This document shows positions 54,356 to 63,904 of a stretch of 64,000 nt of DNA, in pieces. The stretch is from NCBI GenBank assembly GCA_904419525.1, contig CAJFRT010000005.1:46671-110670 (forward strand). The letters run 5' to 3'. How positions within the stretch are numbered: the first letter of the stretch is position 1; the number at the start of each line of letters is the position of its first letter. This stretch comes from Candidatus Gallimonas merdae (GTDB lineage Bacteria > Bacillota > Clostridia > Christensenellales > Borkfalkiaceae). The notes under the pieces are model-generated. The model had not been told where the DNA came from and did not search any database. It saw only the letters and a list, made by a program, of their open reading frames with translations. The translations under genes were made by a program, and so were the position numbers.

Positions 54356-55738
54356 ATGGCTGTCAATGAACGGGAAGACGGCTTCCTTACCAAGGACGAA
54401 TGGATGAAGATCGGCGACCTGACGCGCCAGTGCGCGGACGCCTGCCGCATCGATCCGAAATATTATGAGCAGTACGATGTCAAGAAGGGACTCAGGGATC
54501 TGGACGGCAGAGGGGTGCTCGCAGGGCTTACGGAGATCTCCGAGATCCGTTCCATGGATATGGTGGACGGAAAGCGCGTGCCCGTGGAGGGAGAACTCTA
54601 CTACCGCGGCATCAACGTCAACGAGCTCGTCAAGGGATTTCTGAAGGACGGGCGCGCGGGCTTTGAGGAGACGACCTATCTGCTTCTGACGGGAAAACTT
54701 CCGACGGAGCGCGAACTCAAATCGTTCTGCTCGCTCCTGGGTGAATTCTATACGCTGCCCAAGAACTTTGTGCGGGACATCATCATGAAGTCGCCCTCGT
54801 CGGACATGATGAACACCCTCATGCGGTGCGTGCTGTCGCTGTTCCCTTATGATCCCGACCCGAACAACACGTCGCCCGAGAACGTCATGCGCCAGTGTCT
54901 GCAGCTCATTGCCGAGGTCCCCATTTTTGCGGTCTATTCCTATGCGGCGGCAAACTTTTACAACAACAACGATTCGCTCGTCATTCACCGCCCGCAGCCG
55001 TCCCTTTCCATGGCGGAAAATATCCTGTATATGCTGCGGCAGGACTGCCGGTACACCGATCTGGAGGCGCGCGTTCTGGACATGGCGCTCGTTCTGCATG
55101 CGGAACACGGCGGCGGCAACAACTCCTCGTTCACGACGCACGTGGTCACCTCTTCGGGGACGGATACATATTCGGCGATCGCGGCCGCGCTTGCCTCCCT
55201 CAAGGGTCCCCGGCACGGCGGCGCAAACATCCGCGTCATGCAGATGTTCGACGACATGAAAAAGAACATCGACACGCGCGACGACGCGCAGCTCGTCGGC
55301 TACCTGGAAGCCCTTGTGGACGGAAAGGCGTTCGACGGCGCGGGGCTGATCTACGGCATCGGCCATGCCGTTTACAGCATCTCGGATCCGCGCGCCAGGA
55401 TCTTCAAGGAGTTCGTGGAGAAGCTTTCCTATGAAAAGGGTCTGCACGAGGAATACGAACTGTACACGAAGGTGGAACAGCTCGCGCCCGAGATCATCGG
55501 CAAGAAGCGCAAAATTTACAAGGGCGTATCCGCAAATGTGGACTTTTACAGCGGCTTTGCCTATCGGCTTCTGAACATTCCCGTGGAGCTGTATACGCCC
55601 ATCTTCGCCATTGCGCGCATGGCCGGCTGGAGCGCGCACCGCATGGAGGAGCTCGTCAACGCGGGAAAGATCATCCGTCCCGCCTATGCAAGCGTCTCCG
55701 AACGCAGGGCGTACGTTCCGCTCAAAGACAGAAAGTAA
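54356..55738 (+). CDS. Citrate synthase
   Basis: 460 residues. Condenses oxaloacetate and acetyl-CoA. Active-site segments are ALVLHAEHGGGNNSSF (first His), GPRHGGANIRVMQMF (second His) and ANVDFYSGFAYR (Asp near). The protein is longer than typical bacterial enzymes (about 370-430), owing to an N-terminal extension of roughly 60 residues seen in some clostridial forms. A methylcitrate synthase role cannot be ruled out. No other TCA gene is near. AAAGGAGG precedes the ATG; the gene is monocistronic. Confidence 0.93.
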   Translation: MAVNEREDGFLTKDEWMKIGDLTRQCADACRIDPKYYEQYDVKKGLRDLDGRGVLAGLTEISEIRSMDMVDGKRVPVEGELYYRGINVNELVKGFLKDGRAGFEETTYLLLTGKLPTERELKSFCSLLGEFYTLPKNFVRDIIMKSPSSDMMNTLMRCVLSLFPYDPDPNNTSPENVMRQCLQLIAEVPIFAVYSYAAANFYNNNDSLVIHRPQPSLSMAENILYMLRQDCRYTDLEARVLDMALVLHAEHGGGNNSSFTTHVVTSSGTDTYSAIAAALASLKGPRHGGANIRVMQMFDDMKKNIDTRDDAQLVGYLEALVDGKAFDGAGLIYGIGHAVYSISDPRARIFKEFVEKLSYEKGLHEEYELYTKVEQLAPEIIGKKRKIYKGVSANVDFYSGFAYRLLNIPVELYTPIFAIARMAGWSAHRMEELVNAGKIIRPAYASVSERRAYVPLKDRK

Positions 55739-55739
55739 G

Positions 55740-55777
55740 AAAACTGCCCCGTCGCCGTGTGGCGACGGGGCAGTTTT
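55740..55777. terminator. Bidirectional terminator after citrate synthase
   Basis: AAAACTGCCCCGTCGCC-GTGT-GGCGACGGGGCAGTTTT, perfect, shared with the convergent mazF gene. Confidence 0.92.
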
Positions 55778-55789
55778 CTGATGGTGCGG

Positions 55790-56158
55790 CTACGCTTTCG
55801 CGTGGAGATTGTCGTGCACGTCGAAGCCGAGACTGATGAGAATGGCGCGGTCAACGCGGGACATGGTGGCGGGCGGAAGCGCGCCGATCCTGCTCAGAAG
55901 CCTGCGCTTATCCAGGGTCCGGATCTGTTCGAGCAGGATCACGCTGTCCTTGGCCAGGCCGAACGCATGAGGGAGCTCGATGTGCGTTGGCAGGCGGGCT
56001 TTGCCGATCTTGCTGGTCACCGCCGCCGCAATGATCGTGGGGGAGTACTTGTTGCCCGTGTCGTTCTGCACGATGAGCACAGGGCGCACCCCGCCCTGCT
56101 CGCTCCCCACGACGGGGGAGAGATCGGCATAATACAGTTCTCCGCGTTTGACGACCAT
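55790..56158 (-). CDS. mazF: MazF/PemK-family mRNA interferase
   Basis: 122 residues. [32 protein letters not shown] is the family start (conserved RGxxxxxDLxP and GxRPVLIV), then [11 protein letters not shown] and [11 protein letters not shown]. MazF toxins cut mRNA at short motifs. No antitoxin frame is found upstream or downstream, unlike usual mazEF or ndoAI pairs. It may be a chromosomal EndoA with its antitoxin elsewhere, since Firmicute homologues are often stably chromosomal. GAGGA precedes the ATG. Confidence 0.93.
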   Translation of the reverse strand: MVVKRGELYYADLSPVVGSEQGGVRPVLIVQNDTGNKYSPTIIAAAVTSKIGKARLPTHIELPHAFGLAKDSVILLEQIRTLDKRRLLSRIGALPPATMSRVDRAILISLGFDVHDNLHAKA

Positions 56159-56271
56159 AGTTTCCTCTTCGGTGCAGGTTCTCCGTTATCATTGTATGTA
56201 ACGGCTCCGATTTTTGCGCACCGCAGGAGAATGATTGACGGAATTTTGCAGATTTATACGTCCGGCTGACG

Positions 56272-56300
56272 TTGACAGCTCGTTCAAAACCGCGTATAAT
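56272..56300 (+). promoter_or_regulatory. CDF transporter promoter, apparently leaderless
   Basis: TTGACA (56272-56277), 17-bp spacer, TATAAT (56295-56300). The start codon is at 56308, 8 nt after the -10 box. Confidence 0.8.
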
Positions 56301-56307
56301 GGGGCGT

Positions 56308-57408
56308 ATGAAACGAAAAACTTCGGCAGAGACGCGGGCGGGCATTGCCGGAATGCTGTGCAATCTTCTGCTCGCGGCCTGCAAGATCGCCGCAGGCGCC
56401 GTGACGGGACTGTTGTCCGTGACAGCGGACGGCGTGAACAACCTGAGCGACTGCGGGTCGAGCGCGGTCGCGCTGATCTCCTTCCGCGTCGCGGAAAAAC
56501 CCGCCGACAAAGAGCACCCTTACGGGCACCGCCGCGCCGAATACGTCGCGTCCATGTGCATTGCCTTTCTGGTGCTGGTGCTCGCCGTGGAATTCGCGCG
56601 CGAGTCGGTCGAAAAGATCGTCGCGGGGACGGCAGATGTCCCGGTGTGGTGGGTATATCTCATTCTCGGCGTGTCGGTCGTTGTCAAGGCGGGCATGTTT
56701 CTGGGCTACCGGGCGGTCGGAAAGAGGACGGATTCCGATCCTCTGCGCGCCGCGGCGACCGATTCCGCCTGCGACTGCATCGCGACGCTTGCCGTGCTTG
56801 CGGGCGCACTGCTCACGCAGTATGCGGGCTTCCGCGCGGACGGCTGGGTGGGGCTTGTCGTCGCCCTGTTCATCGGCTGGCAGGGGGTCAGGCTTCTGCT
56901 GGAGGCCGGCTCCAAACTGTTGGGGCAGGCGCCGGACAAGGCGCTCGTCGAAAAGCTCCGCGCCATTCTCCTTTCGGGCGAGGGCGTGCTCGGCGTGCAC
57001 GATCTTCGCGTATACGGGTACGGGAAAGGGGTGACGTTTGCCACCGCGCATGCGGAGATGGACGCCCGCCTGCCCGCGCTCTCTTCCCATGCCGTTCTGG
57101 ACGGCCTGGAACGGCGGGTACAGGAGGAGACGGGGGTCATCATGACGCTGCACCTTGACCCCGTCGTCCTCGGCGACGGGGAGGCCAAGGAGCTGGAAAC
57201 GCGCCTGCGGGCCGCCGTAGAGGGGACGGTCGAGGGCATGAACATTCATGATTTCCGGCTCGTGCGCGGAAAGACCAAAAAGGCCGTGTTTGAAGTGGGG
57301 ATCCCCTTTGACTGCCCTGCGAGCGACGGCGAGATCGAGAACACCGTCGCGCGCGCCGTGCGCCTTCTGGGCGATTACGAACCCGTCGTGACGGTCGAAC
57401 GGGAATGA
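56308..57408 (+). CDS. Cation diffusion facilitator family transporter
   Basis: 366 residues, six predicted helices in the first 200 residues. Metal-site motifs: SVTADGVNNLSDCGSS (DxxxD), HPYGHRRAEYVAS, and ATDSACDCIATL (DxxxD) in the fifth helix. The C-terminal cytosolic domain (about 205-290) carries more His/Asp and is followed by an extra domain of about 75 residues. It exports divalent metal (Zn, Mn or Fe unknown). The ATG at 56308 fits the family start but has no ribosome site. Confidence 0.9.
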   Translation: MKRKTSAETRAGIAGMLCNLLLAACKIAAGAVTGLLSVTADGVNNLSDCGSSAVALISFRVAEKPADKEHPYGHRRAEYVASMCIAFLVLVLAVEFARESVEKIVAGTADVPVWWVYLILGVSVVVKAGMFLGYRAVGKRTDSDPLRAAATDSACDCIATLAVLAGALLTQYAGFRADGWVGLVVALFIGWQGVRLLLEAGSKLLGQAPDKALVEKLRAILLSGEGVLGVHDLRVYGYGKGVTFATAHAEMDARLPALSSHAVLDGLERRVQEETGVIMTLHLDPVVLGDGEAKELETRLRAAVEGTVEGMNIHDFRLVRGKTKKAVFEVGIPFDCPASDGEIENTVARAVRLLGDYEPVVTVERE

Positions 57409-57492
57409 TCTGCGGGGTATCTGAAAGTGCGCGCGGATGCTTTCTTACCCGTTGCATCTTCGGTTTCCGCGCTCCGGACGCCCGAGCACCGT

Positions 57493-57535
57493 GCGTTCCG
57501 CCCGAAGCAATAGCTTCGGGCGGAACGCATTTTTT
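57493..57535 (+). terminator. CDF gene terminator
   Basis: GCGTTCCGCCCGAAGC-AATA-GCTTCGGGCGGAACGC, a perfect 16-bp stem, then A and TTTTTT. Confidence 0.92.
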
Positions 57536-57556
57536 CGTAAAAAGTATGTTATCTTC

Positions 57557-57585
57557 TTGTCAATCGTTTAAAAAAATGGTATAAT
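57557..57585 (+). promoter_or_regulatory. plsX promoter
   Basis: TTGTCA (57557-57562), 17-bp spacer, TATAAT (57580-57585). Confidence 0.85.
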
Positions 57586-57619
57586 ATCCGAAAAGTGTTC
57601 TTGCTTTCGGGAGGGATCC

Positions 57620-58648
57620 ATGCTGAAGATCGTTGTAGATGCAATGGGTGGCGACAACGCGCCCTCGGAGATCGTCAAAGGCGCGCTGGACGCGCTCGCG
57701 GACAGAGGGGACTTCAAGGTCATTTTCACGGGCGACGAATCGCTTGTCAAATACGAACTGGATAAATATACGTACGACGCTTCCCGGGTGGAGATCGTCC
57801 ATTGTTCGCAGGTCATCACCAACGACGATGTGCCGACTTCCGCGGTGCGCTCCAAGCGCGACAGCTCCCTGGTCGTCGGGCTGAATCTACTCAAAAACGA
57901 TATCTCTGCGGGCGGATTTGTCTCGGCAGGATCGACGGGCGCGGTGCTCACGGGCGGCATCATGTTCATCGGGCGCATCAAGGGCGTCATGCGCCCCGCG
58001 CTCTGCCCCGGCATTCCCAACGTCCGCGGGACGCAGACCCTTCTTTGTGACTGCGGCGCAAATGCCGAGTGCAAGCCCGCCTATCTCGCGCAGTTCGGCG
58101 TCATGGCGTCGGCCTATGCGCGCGCGGCGTTCGGCGTCAGGGAGCCGCGCGTCGGACTTCTGACCAACGGCACGGAAGAACACAAGGGCGATCCGCTGCA
58201 CCAGGAGGCGCATCAGCTTCTCAAAGCGGCAAAGGGGATCTGTTTTGTCGGCAACATCGAGGGGCGCGACATCATGTACGGCGACGTGGACGTCGCCGTT
58301 GCGGACGGATTTTCGGGCAATATCGCCCTGAAAGCCATCGAGGGGTGCGGCAAGACGGTCGCCGAAATGCTCAAAAAGGAGTTCACGGCGTCGCTCGGCA
58401 GCAAGCTCAGCTACCTCTTTGCCAGAAAGCCCATTCAGGGGCTGACGCGCGCGCTCGACTATTCCCGGTTCGGCGGCTCGGTGTTCCTCGGCCTGAAAAA
58501 AGTCGTCGTCAAGTCGCACGGCTCCTCCAAGGCGAAGAGTATCAAGCCCTCCGTCTATCAGGCGATCGACGCCTGCCGCGGCGGGCTCATCGGCATGATG
58601 GAGGAGATGCTCTCGGAGACGGAGCCGGAGGGCTCGCCCGATGCCTGA
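57620..58648 (+). CDS. plsX: Phosphate acyltransferase PlsX
   Basis: 342 residues. Makes acyl-phosphate from acyl-ACP for phospholipid synthesis. Motifs: IVVDAMGGDNAP at the start, FVSAGSTGAVLTGG, CDCGANAECKP, GTEEHKGDPLHQEA, VADGFSGNIALKA. It normally precedes fabD/acpP; here rnc follows directly with 8 bp overlap and no acpP between. GGGAGG precedes the ATG. Presumed peripheral membrane protein. Confidence 0.96.
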   Translation: MLKIVVDAMGGDNAPSEIVKGALDALADRGDFKVIFTGDESLVKYELDKYTYDASRVEIVHCSQVITNDDVPTSAVRSKRDSSLVVGLNLLKNDISAGGFVSAGSTGAVLTGGIMFIGRIKGVMRPALCPGIPNVRGTQTLLCDCGANAECKPAYLAQFGVMASAYARAAFGVREPRVGLLTNGTEEHKGDPLHQEAHQLLKAAKGICFVGNIEGRDIMYGDVDVAVADGFSGNIALKAIEGCGKTVAEMLKKEFTASLGSKLSYLFARKPIQGLTRALDYSRFGGSVFLGLKKVVVKSHGSSKAKSIKPSVYQAIDACRGGLIGMMEEMLSETEPEGSPDA

Positions 58649-59258
58649 ACTTCCGGACGCCGAACGGGCGATCGGTTATACGTTCACGGACAAGGCGCTG
58701 CTCCGCACGTGCTTCACGCACGCTTCCGTCGCCGGACAGGAGAGCAACGAACGGCTGGAATTCCTCGGCGACGCGGTGCTGGAACTGTACGTGACGGAAA
58801 AACTTTACCGCGACTGTGCGGCGCGCGAAGGGGAGCTGACGGAACTCAGAAAACAGTATGTCTCCCGCGAGGCGCTGGAGGAGGCGGAACGGCGCCTCGG
58901 GCTCCTCAGATTCCTGCACTATGCGGGCGGCGCGGACGCGCTCCGCGGCAAGACGGCTTCCAATCTGTATGAGGCCGTGACGGGGGCGATCTATCTGGAC
59001 GGCGGCTATGCGGCGGCGGAGGCCTTTCTCGCGCGGACGCTCGCCGGAAAGAGTGCGGAAAATTATAAGTCCGCCCTGCAGGAACTGGTGCAGCAGCGCG
59101 AACACACAACGCCCTCGTACGAGACGGCGGAGACGGAGAACGGATTTATCTGCGAAGTGCATGCGCTCGGGCAGAGCGCGCGCGGGAGCGGGAACAGCAA
59201 AAAACTTGCCGAGCAGGCGGCGGCGAAACTTCTTTTCGGGAAACTGACAGAGCAATGA
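58641..59258 (+). CDS. rnc: Ribonuclease III
   Basis: 205 residues, a little shorter than the usual 220-235. Catalytic signature NERLEFLGDAVLELYV (acidic residues) and TASNLYEAVTGAIYLDGGY; C-terminal dsRNA-binding domain reads SALQELVQQREHTTPSYE to AEQAAAKLLFGKL. Processes rRNA precursors and duplex RNA; it could cut the pnp leader stem noted upstream. Overlaps plsX by 8 bp and smc by 4 bp. Confidence 0.96.
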   Translation: MPELPDAERAIGYTFTDKALLRTCFTHASVAGQESNERLEFLGDAVLELYVTEKLYRDCAAREGELTELRKQYVSREALEEAERRLGLLRFLHYAGGADALRGKTASNLYEAVTGAIYLDGGYAAAEAFLARTLAGKSAENYKSALQELVQQREHTTPSYETAETENGFICEVHALGQSARGSGNSKKLAEQAAAKLLFGKLTEQ

Positions 59259-62200
59259 ATTTCAAAGAGATACAACTTGTCGGCTTCAAGTCCTTTGCGG
59301 ACAAGACGACGATCAAATTCGACGACGGCGTGACGTGTATCGTCGGGCCGAACGGCTGCGGAAAGAGCAACGTCGCCGATGCCGTCCGCTGGGTGCTGGG
59401 CGAACAGTCCGCCAAGACGCTGCGCGGTTCGTCCATGCAGGACGTCATCTTCGGCGGCACGCAGACGCGCCGTCAGCTCTCCTTCTGCGAGGTGACGCTC
59501 GTATTTGACAACACGAACCATATGTTCGATATCGAATATGACGAGGTCGCGATGACCCGCCGCCTGTACCGTTCGGGCGAGAGCGAATATCTCCTCAATC
59601 AGCAGCCCTGCAGGCTCAAGGACATCGTCGCGCTCCTGCACGGCGTCGGGATCGGCAAAGAGGGCTACTCCATCATCGGACAGGGCAAGGTGGAACAGAT
59701 CATGAACGCCAAGCCCGAAGACCGCCGCGCGATCTTCGAGGAAGCGACGGGCGTCATGAAGTTCAAGGCCCAGAAAGGGGAGATCGAGCGCAAGCTTGAA
59801 AACGCGAAGGACAACCTCACCGTCTTCGTCCAGCGCATGGACGAGGCGGAGAATCAGCTCCGTCCCCTTGAAAAGCAGGCGGAGACCGCAAGGAAGTACC
59901 GCGAATACAGCGAAGAACTCAAGCACGAGGAGGTCAATACCTACCTCGCGCGCTACGATAATTTTGCCTATGAAACGGGCAAACAGCGCGAAAAGATCGA
60001 AAAGGCTTCCGAACAACTTGTTTCCGTGGAGGAACGGCTCTCCGTACTCGATACGGAGGAGACGGCCGCGCGCGAGGCCATCTTCAAGGCGGACGAAGAC
60101 CTGAAATCGCTCAACGAAAAGCTTCGCCTCTTCGAGGTGGGCATGGAGCACAAGACGGGCGAGGCAAAGGTGCTCGGCGAGCGCATTCAGTCGTATAACA
60201 GGCAGCTGCGCGCGGCATCTGATGAAGTGGAGTACTCCATGCGCCGCACGGCCGAGATCGACCGCCTGGAAAAGACGGGCGCAAAGCGCGCACAGGAGAA
60301 CGAGGCGCGCGCCGGACAGATCAGAAAGGACTGCGCTTCCCTGGAAAAGCAGCTTGCGGAGATGTCTGCACGCGTTGCGGCTTTCGAGCGCCTCTCCGAC
60401 GAAAAGCGCGCCAGCGAGCTGTCCTCCGTGGAAAACCTGGCCGATATCCGCGCCAATGCGGGGAGCCTTTCCGCCCGGCGCGATGCCGTGGACGAGCGCA
60501 TCGGCGAAGTAAACGCCGCGCTGGAAAAGGCGTGCGCGCGGAAAAAGGAGTATGAGCGGCAGATCGCCGAATGCAGCGGGGAAAAGCGCAAGAGCGAAAA
60601 GTTCCTTGACGAGAAACCGCAGCGGGAGGCAGAGCTGCAGGGGGAGATCTCCGCGCTCGAACGTTCGCGGCAGAAACTTTCCGAAGACGTTGTGGACTGC
60701 AACACGTCCATTCTCAATCTCACCAACAACCTTGAGATGTACGTCAATCTCAAGAACCGCTTTGACGGCTACCGCGATTCCGTGCGTAAATTGCAGCTCA
60801 CGGCCAAAAACGATCCCGAGATCGGCAAAAGGATCCGCGGGGCGATCGCGGACATCGTGCGCACGGACAAACAGTATGAAGTGGCCGTCGAGACGGCCAT
60901 CGGCGGCGCGATGCAGAACCTTGTCACTGCAACGCAGGAGGACGCGCGCTGGCTCATTGAATATCTGAAGCGCACAAACGGCGGCATCGTCACCTTCCTT
61001 CCCGTGGACGCGATGCGCCCGCGCGGAAACAGCAGGGAGCTTCAGGCCGCGCTCCGCGAAGAGGGCGCGCTCGGCCTGGCCGACGAGCTCGTTCAGTACG
61101 ATCCCTACTATTCCAACATCGTCAGATATCTCCTTGATAACACGCTCATCTGCGATACGATCGGGAACGCCACCCGCATTGCGCGCAAATATCCGCGTTC
61201 GTTCAAACTCGTCACGCTGGACGGCGACACCATCGCATCGTCGGGCGCCATGACGGGTGGATCGCGGCGCAGGGAGAGCGGGAACCTCCTTGCGGGCGAG
61301 CGGCACATCAAGGAGTGCGAAGAGGGCATCGCGCGCAAAAAAGCGACGATGGAAAAACTGAAAAAAGCGCTTGCCGACAGCGAAGCAGATCTGGAGGAAG
61401 CGCATGCGGCCTACGAAAAGTTCCGCGCCGACGTGCAGGAGCAGGCGGCCGCGTTTGCGGCGCTCTCCCAGCGTGCGGCCACGCTCGAAGGGCTGCTTGC
61501 CGATGCAGACCGCGACATCGCGGAGTATGAATCCCTGCTTGTGAAACTCAGAAGCACGGCGGACGATCTGAAGAGCGAGGTGCTCTCCACGGAGGAGAGC
61601 GAGGAGCTCCTGAACAGGATCCGTTCGGAAGCCGCTGCCGAGGTGAGCGCGCGCCAGGCGGAGGGCGACAAGCTCAAAAAGGAGCGCGACAGCCTTCTGG
61701 AACAGCTGAATGCCCTGCGCGTGGAGGAGGCTTCCCTCGCTTCCGCGCGCGAGGCGGACGAAGAGACCCTGCGCCGCATGCGCGAGGAAAAGGCGACGCT
61801 GCTGAAAAAGGTGGACGAAACGCGCGAAAACATCGCCCGGACCCAGCGGCACATCGAAGAGCTTAAGCGGGAAGAGGAGCGCGCCGCGCTCACCGACGAG
61901 GAGCAGGCGACGGTCGCCAGGCTGCGCGAACGGCTTGCGGGCGTCGAACAGACCAAGCGCACCGTCTCGGAAAATCAGAGCAAGCTCGCCGAAGAAAAGC
62001 GCGGCCTGCTCACCCGTCAGATGGCGCTCTCCGAGGTCAAGCACGAATGCGAGCTGGAGATCTCCAAGGCGGAAGCGAGCCTTGAAAACATGAAACAGCG
62101 CATCGACGAGGCATACGGCCTCACCTATGAGAGCGCGCAGGAATTCCGTGACGAGAATTTTGACATTGCGCAGGCGTCGTCGCGCATCAACAGCCTGAAA

Positions 62201-62854
62201 CACCGCATCGGAAGCCTTGGTGCGATCAACCAGAACGCCGAAGAGGACTACAATAACCTGCTCGCGCGCTATACCGAAATGCAGACGCAGAAAGAGGACC
62301 TCGACAAGGGCATCACCGATCTTACGACCGTGCTCGACGAGCTCAAGGCGGAGATGCAGAAGAAGTTCGACGACGGATTCAACGAAATCAACGAAAACTT
62401 CACGCACATTTTCCGCGAGCTGTTCGGCGGAGGAAAGGCGGAGATGCAGCTCGACTATACCGACTGCGACGATCCGCTGAATGCCGGCATCGAGATCATC
62501 GTCTCGCCCCCCGGCAAAAAGCTCTCCAAAATTTCCCTGCTCTCGGGCGGCGAGCGCGCTTTCACCGCTATCGCCATTCTGTTTGCGATCCTCAAGTCCC
62601 GCCCGATGCCGTTCTGTATCCTGGACGAGATCGAAGCGGCGCTCGATGAAGCAAACGTCGACCGCTTTGCAAAGTATCTGAAAAAATTCTCCAAGGAGAC
62701 GCAATTCATCGTCATCACGCACAGAAAACCGACCATGAATCAGGCGGATATCCTGTTCGGCGTGACCATGGAGGAAAAGGGCGTTTCCAAAGTCGTGTCC
62801 GTCAAACTCTCCGAGGTCGAAGAGCGGCTCGGCGGAGACACGGTCATCGCATAA
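59255..62854 (+). CDS. smc: Chromosome segregation ATPase SMC
   Basis: 1199 residues. Walker A GPNGCGKSNVADAVRW (about residue 32); coiled coil about 165-490; hinge about 510-670 (including IRGAIADIVRTDKQYEVAV, GGSRRRESGNLL near its end); second coiled coil about 680-1000; ABC signature LSGGERAFTAIAILF and Walker B FCILDEIEAALDEANVDRF near the C-terminus. Works with ScpAB to condense chromosomes. The order rnc-smc-ftsY is conserved in Firmicutes. Start overlaps rnc (ATGA). Confidence 0.98.
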   Translation: MNFKEIQLVGFKSFADKTTIKFDDGVTCIVGPNGCGKSNVADAVRWVLGEQSAKTLRGSSMQDVIFGGTQTRRQLSFCEVTLVFDNTNHMFDIEYDEVAMTRRLYRSGESEYLLNQQPCRLKDIVALLHGVGIGKEGYSIIGQGKVEQIMNAKPEDRRAIFEEATGVMKFKAQKGEIERKLENAKDNLTVFVQRMDEAENQLRPLEKQAETARKYREYSEELKHEEVNTYLARYDNFAYETGKQREKIEKASEQLVSVEERLSVLDTEETAAREAIFKADEDLKSLNEKLRLFEVGMEHKTGEAKVLGERIQSYNRQLRAASDEVEYSMRRTAEIDRLEKTGAKRAQENEARAGQIRKDCASLEKQLAEMSARVAAFERLSDEKRASELSSVENLADIRANAGSLSARRDAVDERIGEVNAALEKACARKKEYERQIAECSGEKRKSEKFLDEKPQREAELQGEISALERSRQKLSEDVVDCNTSILNLTNNLEMYVNLKNRFDGYRDSVRKLQLTAKNDPEIGKRIRGAIADIVRTDKQYEVAVETAIGGAMQNLVTATQEDARWLIEYLKRTNGGIVTFLPVDAMRPRGNSRELQAALREEGALGLADELVQYDPYYSNIVRYLLDNTLICDTIGNATRIARKYPRSFKLVTLDGDTIASSGAMTGGSRRRESGNLLAGERHIKECEEGIARKKATMEKLKKALADSEADLEEAHAAYEKFRADVQEQAAAFAALSQRAATLEGLLADADRDIAEYESLLVKLRSTADDLKSEVLSTEESEELLNRIRSEAAAEVSARQAEGDKLKKERDSLLEQLNALRVEEASLASAREADEETLRRMREEKATLLKKVDETRENIARTQRHIEELKREEERAALTDEEQATVARLRERLAGVEQTKRTVSENQSKLAEEKRGLLTRQMALSEVKHECELEISKAEASLENMKQRIDEAYGLTYESAQEFRDENFDIAQASSRINSLKHRIGSLGAINQNAEEDYNNLLARYTEMQTQKEDLDKGITDLTTVLDELKAEMQKKFDDGFNEINENFTHIFRELFGGGKAEMQLDYTDCDDPLNAGIEIIVSPPGKKLSKISLLSGGERAFTAIAILFAILKSRPMPFCILDEIEAALDEANVDRFAKYLKKFSKETQFIVITHRKPTMNQADILFGVTMEEKGVSKVVSVKLSEVEERLGGDTVIA

Positions 62855-62948
62855 CCGGCCCGCACCGGGATCCGGGCAGGCGTCGGGACGCAAAGCGATC
62901 CGCGCGGCCATGCGGTGTAAGGGGGCGGCGGCAGAAAGGAGGCTTACA

Positions 62949-63845
62949 TTGGGATTTTTCGGAAAGATCCGCGACGCACTCAAAAAGACAAAGGACAGCG
63001 TCTCGCTCAAAATGCGGCAGCTGTTTCTCAAAGACAAGATCGGCGAGGCATTTTACGATGAGCTGGAAGAGATCCTGATCTCCGCAGACGTCTCCGTGCG
63101 CACGGCAGAGGACGTCGTCGAACAGGTTCGCGAGGAGGCGATCGGGCAGAAAGTCAAGGATCAGCAGTTTGTCACCGATCTTTTGAAAGATATTCTGGAG
63201 GATACGCTCAACGAAGCGCCCGTCCCGCAGATCACATATCCCTGCGTCATCATGTTTGTCGGCGTCAACGGCGTCGGAAAGACGACGACGATCGGTAAGG
63301 TCGCCAATTGGTTCGTACGTCAGGGAAAGAGCGTGACCGTTGCGGCGGCGGACACCTTCCGCGCGGCGGCGATCGATCAGCTTGAGATCTGGGCGAACAG
63401 GGCAAAAGTGCGCATCGTCAAGCACGAGGACGGCAGCGATCCTTCGGCCGTCATCTTTGATGCGGTCTCCTCGGCCAAGGCACGCGGAACGGACGTCGTG
63501 CTGGTGGACACGGCCGGGCGCCTGCACGTCAAAGACAATCTCATGAAGGAACTGCAGAAGATGGACCGCGTCGTCACGCGCGAGTTTCCGGAGGCGCAGT
63601 TTCTCAAATTTCTCGTCCTCGATGCGACAACGGGGCAGAATGCGACCAATCAGGCAAAGATTTTCGATGAAGCCGTGGAACTGGACGGCATCGTCCTGAC
63701 CAAGCTGGACGGCACGGCGAAGGGTGGGTTCGTGTTCTCGCTGTGCGGCGAGCTGAAAATTCCCGTCGTGTTTGCGGGCGTCGGGGAAAAGATCGACGAT
63801 CTCGAGCTGTTCGACGCCGAACAGTTCGTCGAAGGATTTCTGTAA
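62949..63845 (+). CDS. ftsY: Signal recognition particle receptor FtsY
   Basis: 298 residues. NG domain: N helices (KIRDALKKTKDSVSLK), GTPase G1 VGVNGVGKTTTIGKVAN, DTFRAAAIDQLE, DTAGRLHVKDNLMKEL and TKLDGTAKGG. The long acidic A domain of E. coli FtsY is missing, as usual in Gram-positives. I chose TTG at 62949 (MGFFGKIRDA), 6 nt after AAAGGAGG; no in-frame ATG fits. A 94-nt gap with no terminator follows smc. Confidence 0.95.
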   Translation: MGFFGKIRDALKKTKDSVSLKMRQLFLKDKIGEAFYDELEEILISADVSVRTAEDVVEQVREEAIGQKVKDQQFVTDLLKDILEDTLNEAPVPQITYPCVIMFVGVNGVGKTTTIGKVANWFVRQGKSVTVAAADTFRAAAIDQLEIWANRAKVRIVKHEDGSDPSAVIFDAVSSAKARGTDVVLVDTAGRLHVKDNLMKELQKMDRVVTREFPEAQFLKFLVLDATTGQNATNQAKIFDEAVELDGIVLTKLDGTAKGGFVFSLCGELKIPVVFAGVGEKIDDLELFDAEQFVEGFL

Positions 63846-63849
63846 TACG

Positions 63850-63875
63850 AAAGCGGCGCGCGGGCGCCGCTTTTT
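63850..63875 (+). terminator. ftsY terminator
   Basis: AAAGCGGCGC-GCGG-GCGCCGCTTTTT, perfect 10-bp stem with a T run. Confidence 0.9.
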
Positions 63876-63904
63876 CAAGGGAAACAAAAAAGACGGCCTG
63901 CTTG

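Noticed and set aside
54066..54404. A 113-codon frame after pnp
   Set aside because: It crosses a strong terminator and the citrate synthase promoter and start, and has an Arg-rich composition-driven product.
59063..63037. A 1324-codon open frame on the minus strand opposite smc and ftsY start
   Set aside because: Shadow of smc, which carries all SMC motifs. No ribosome site or domain pattern supports the antisense frame.
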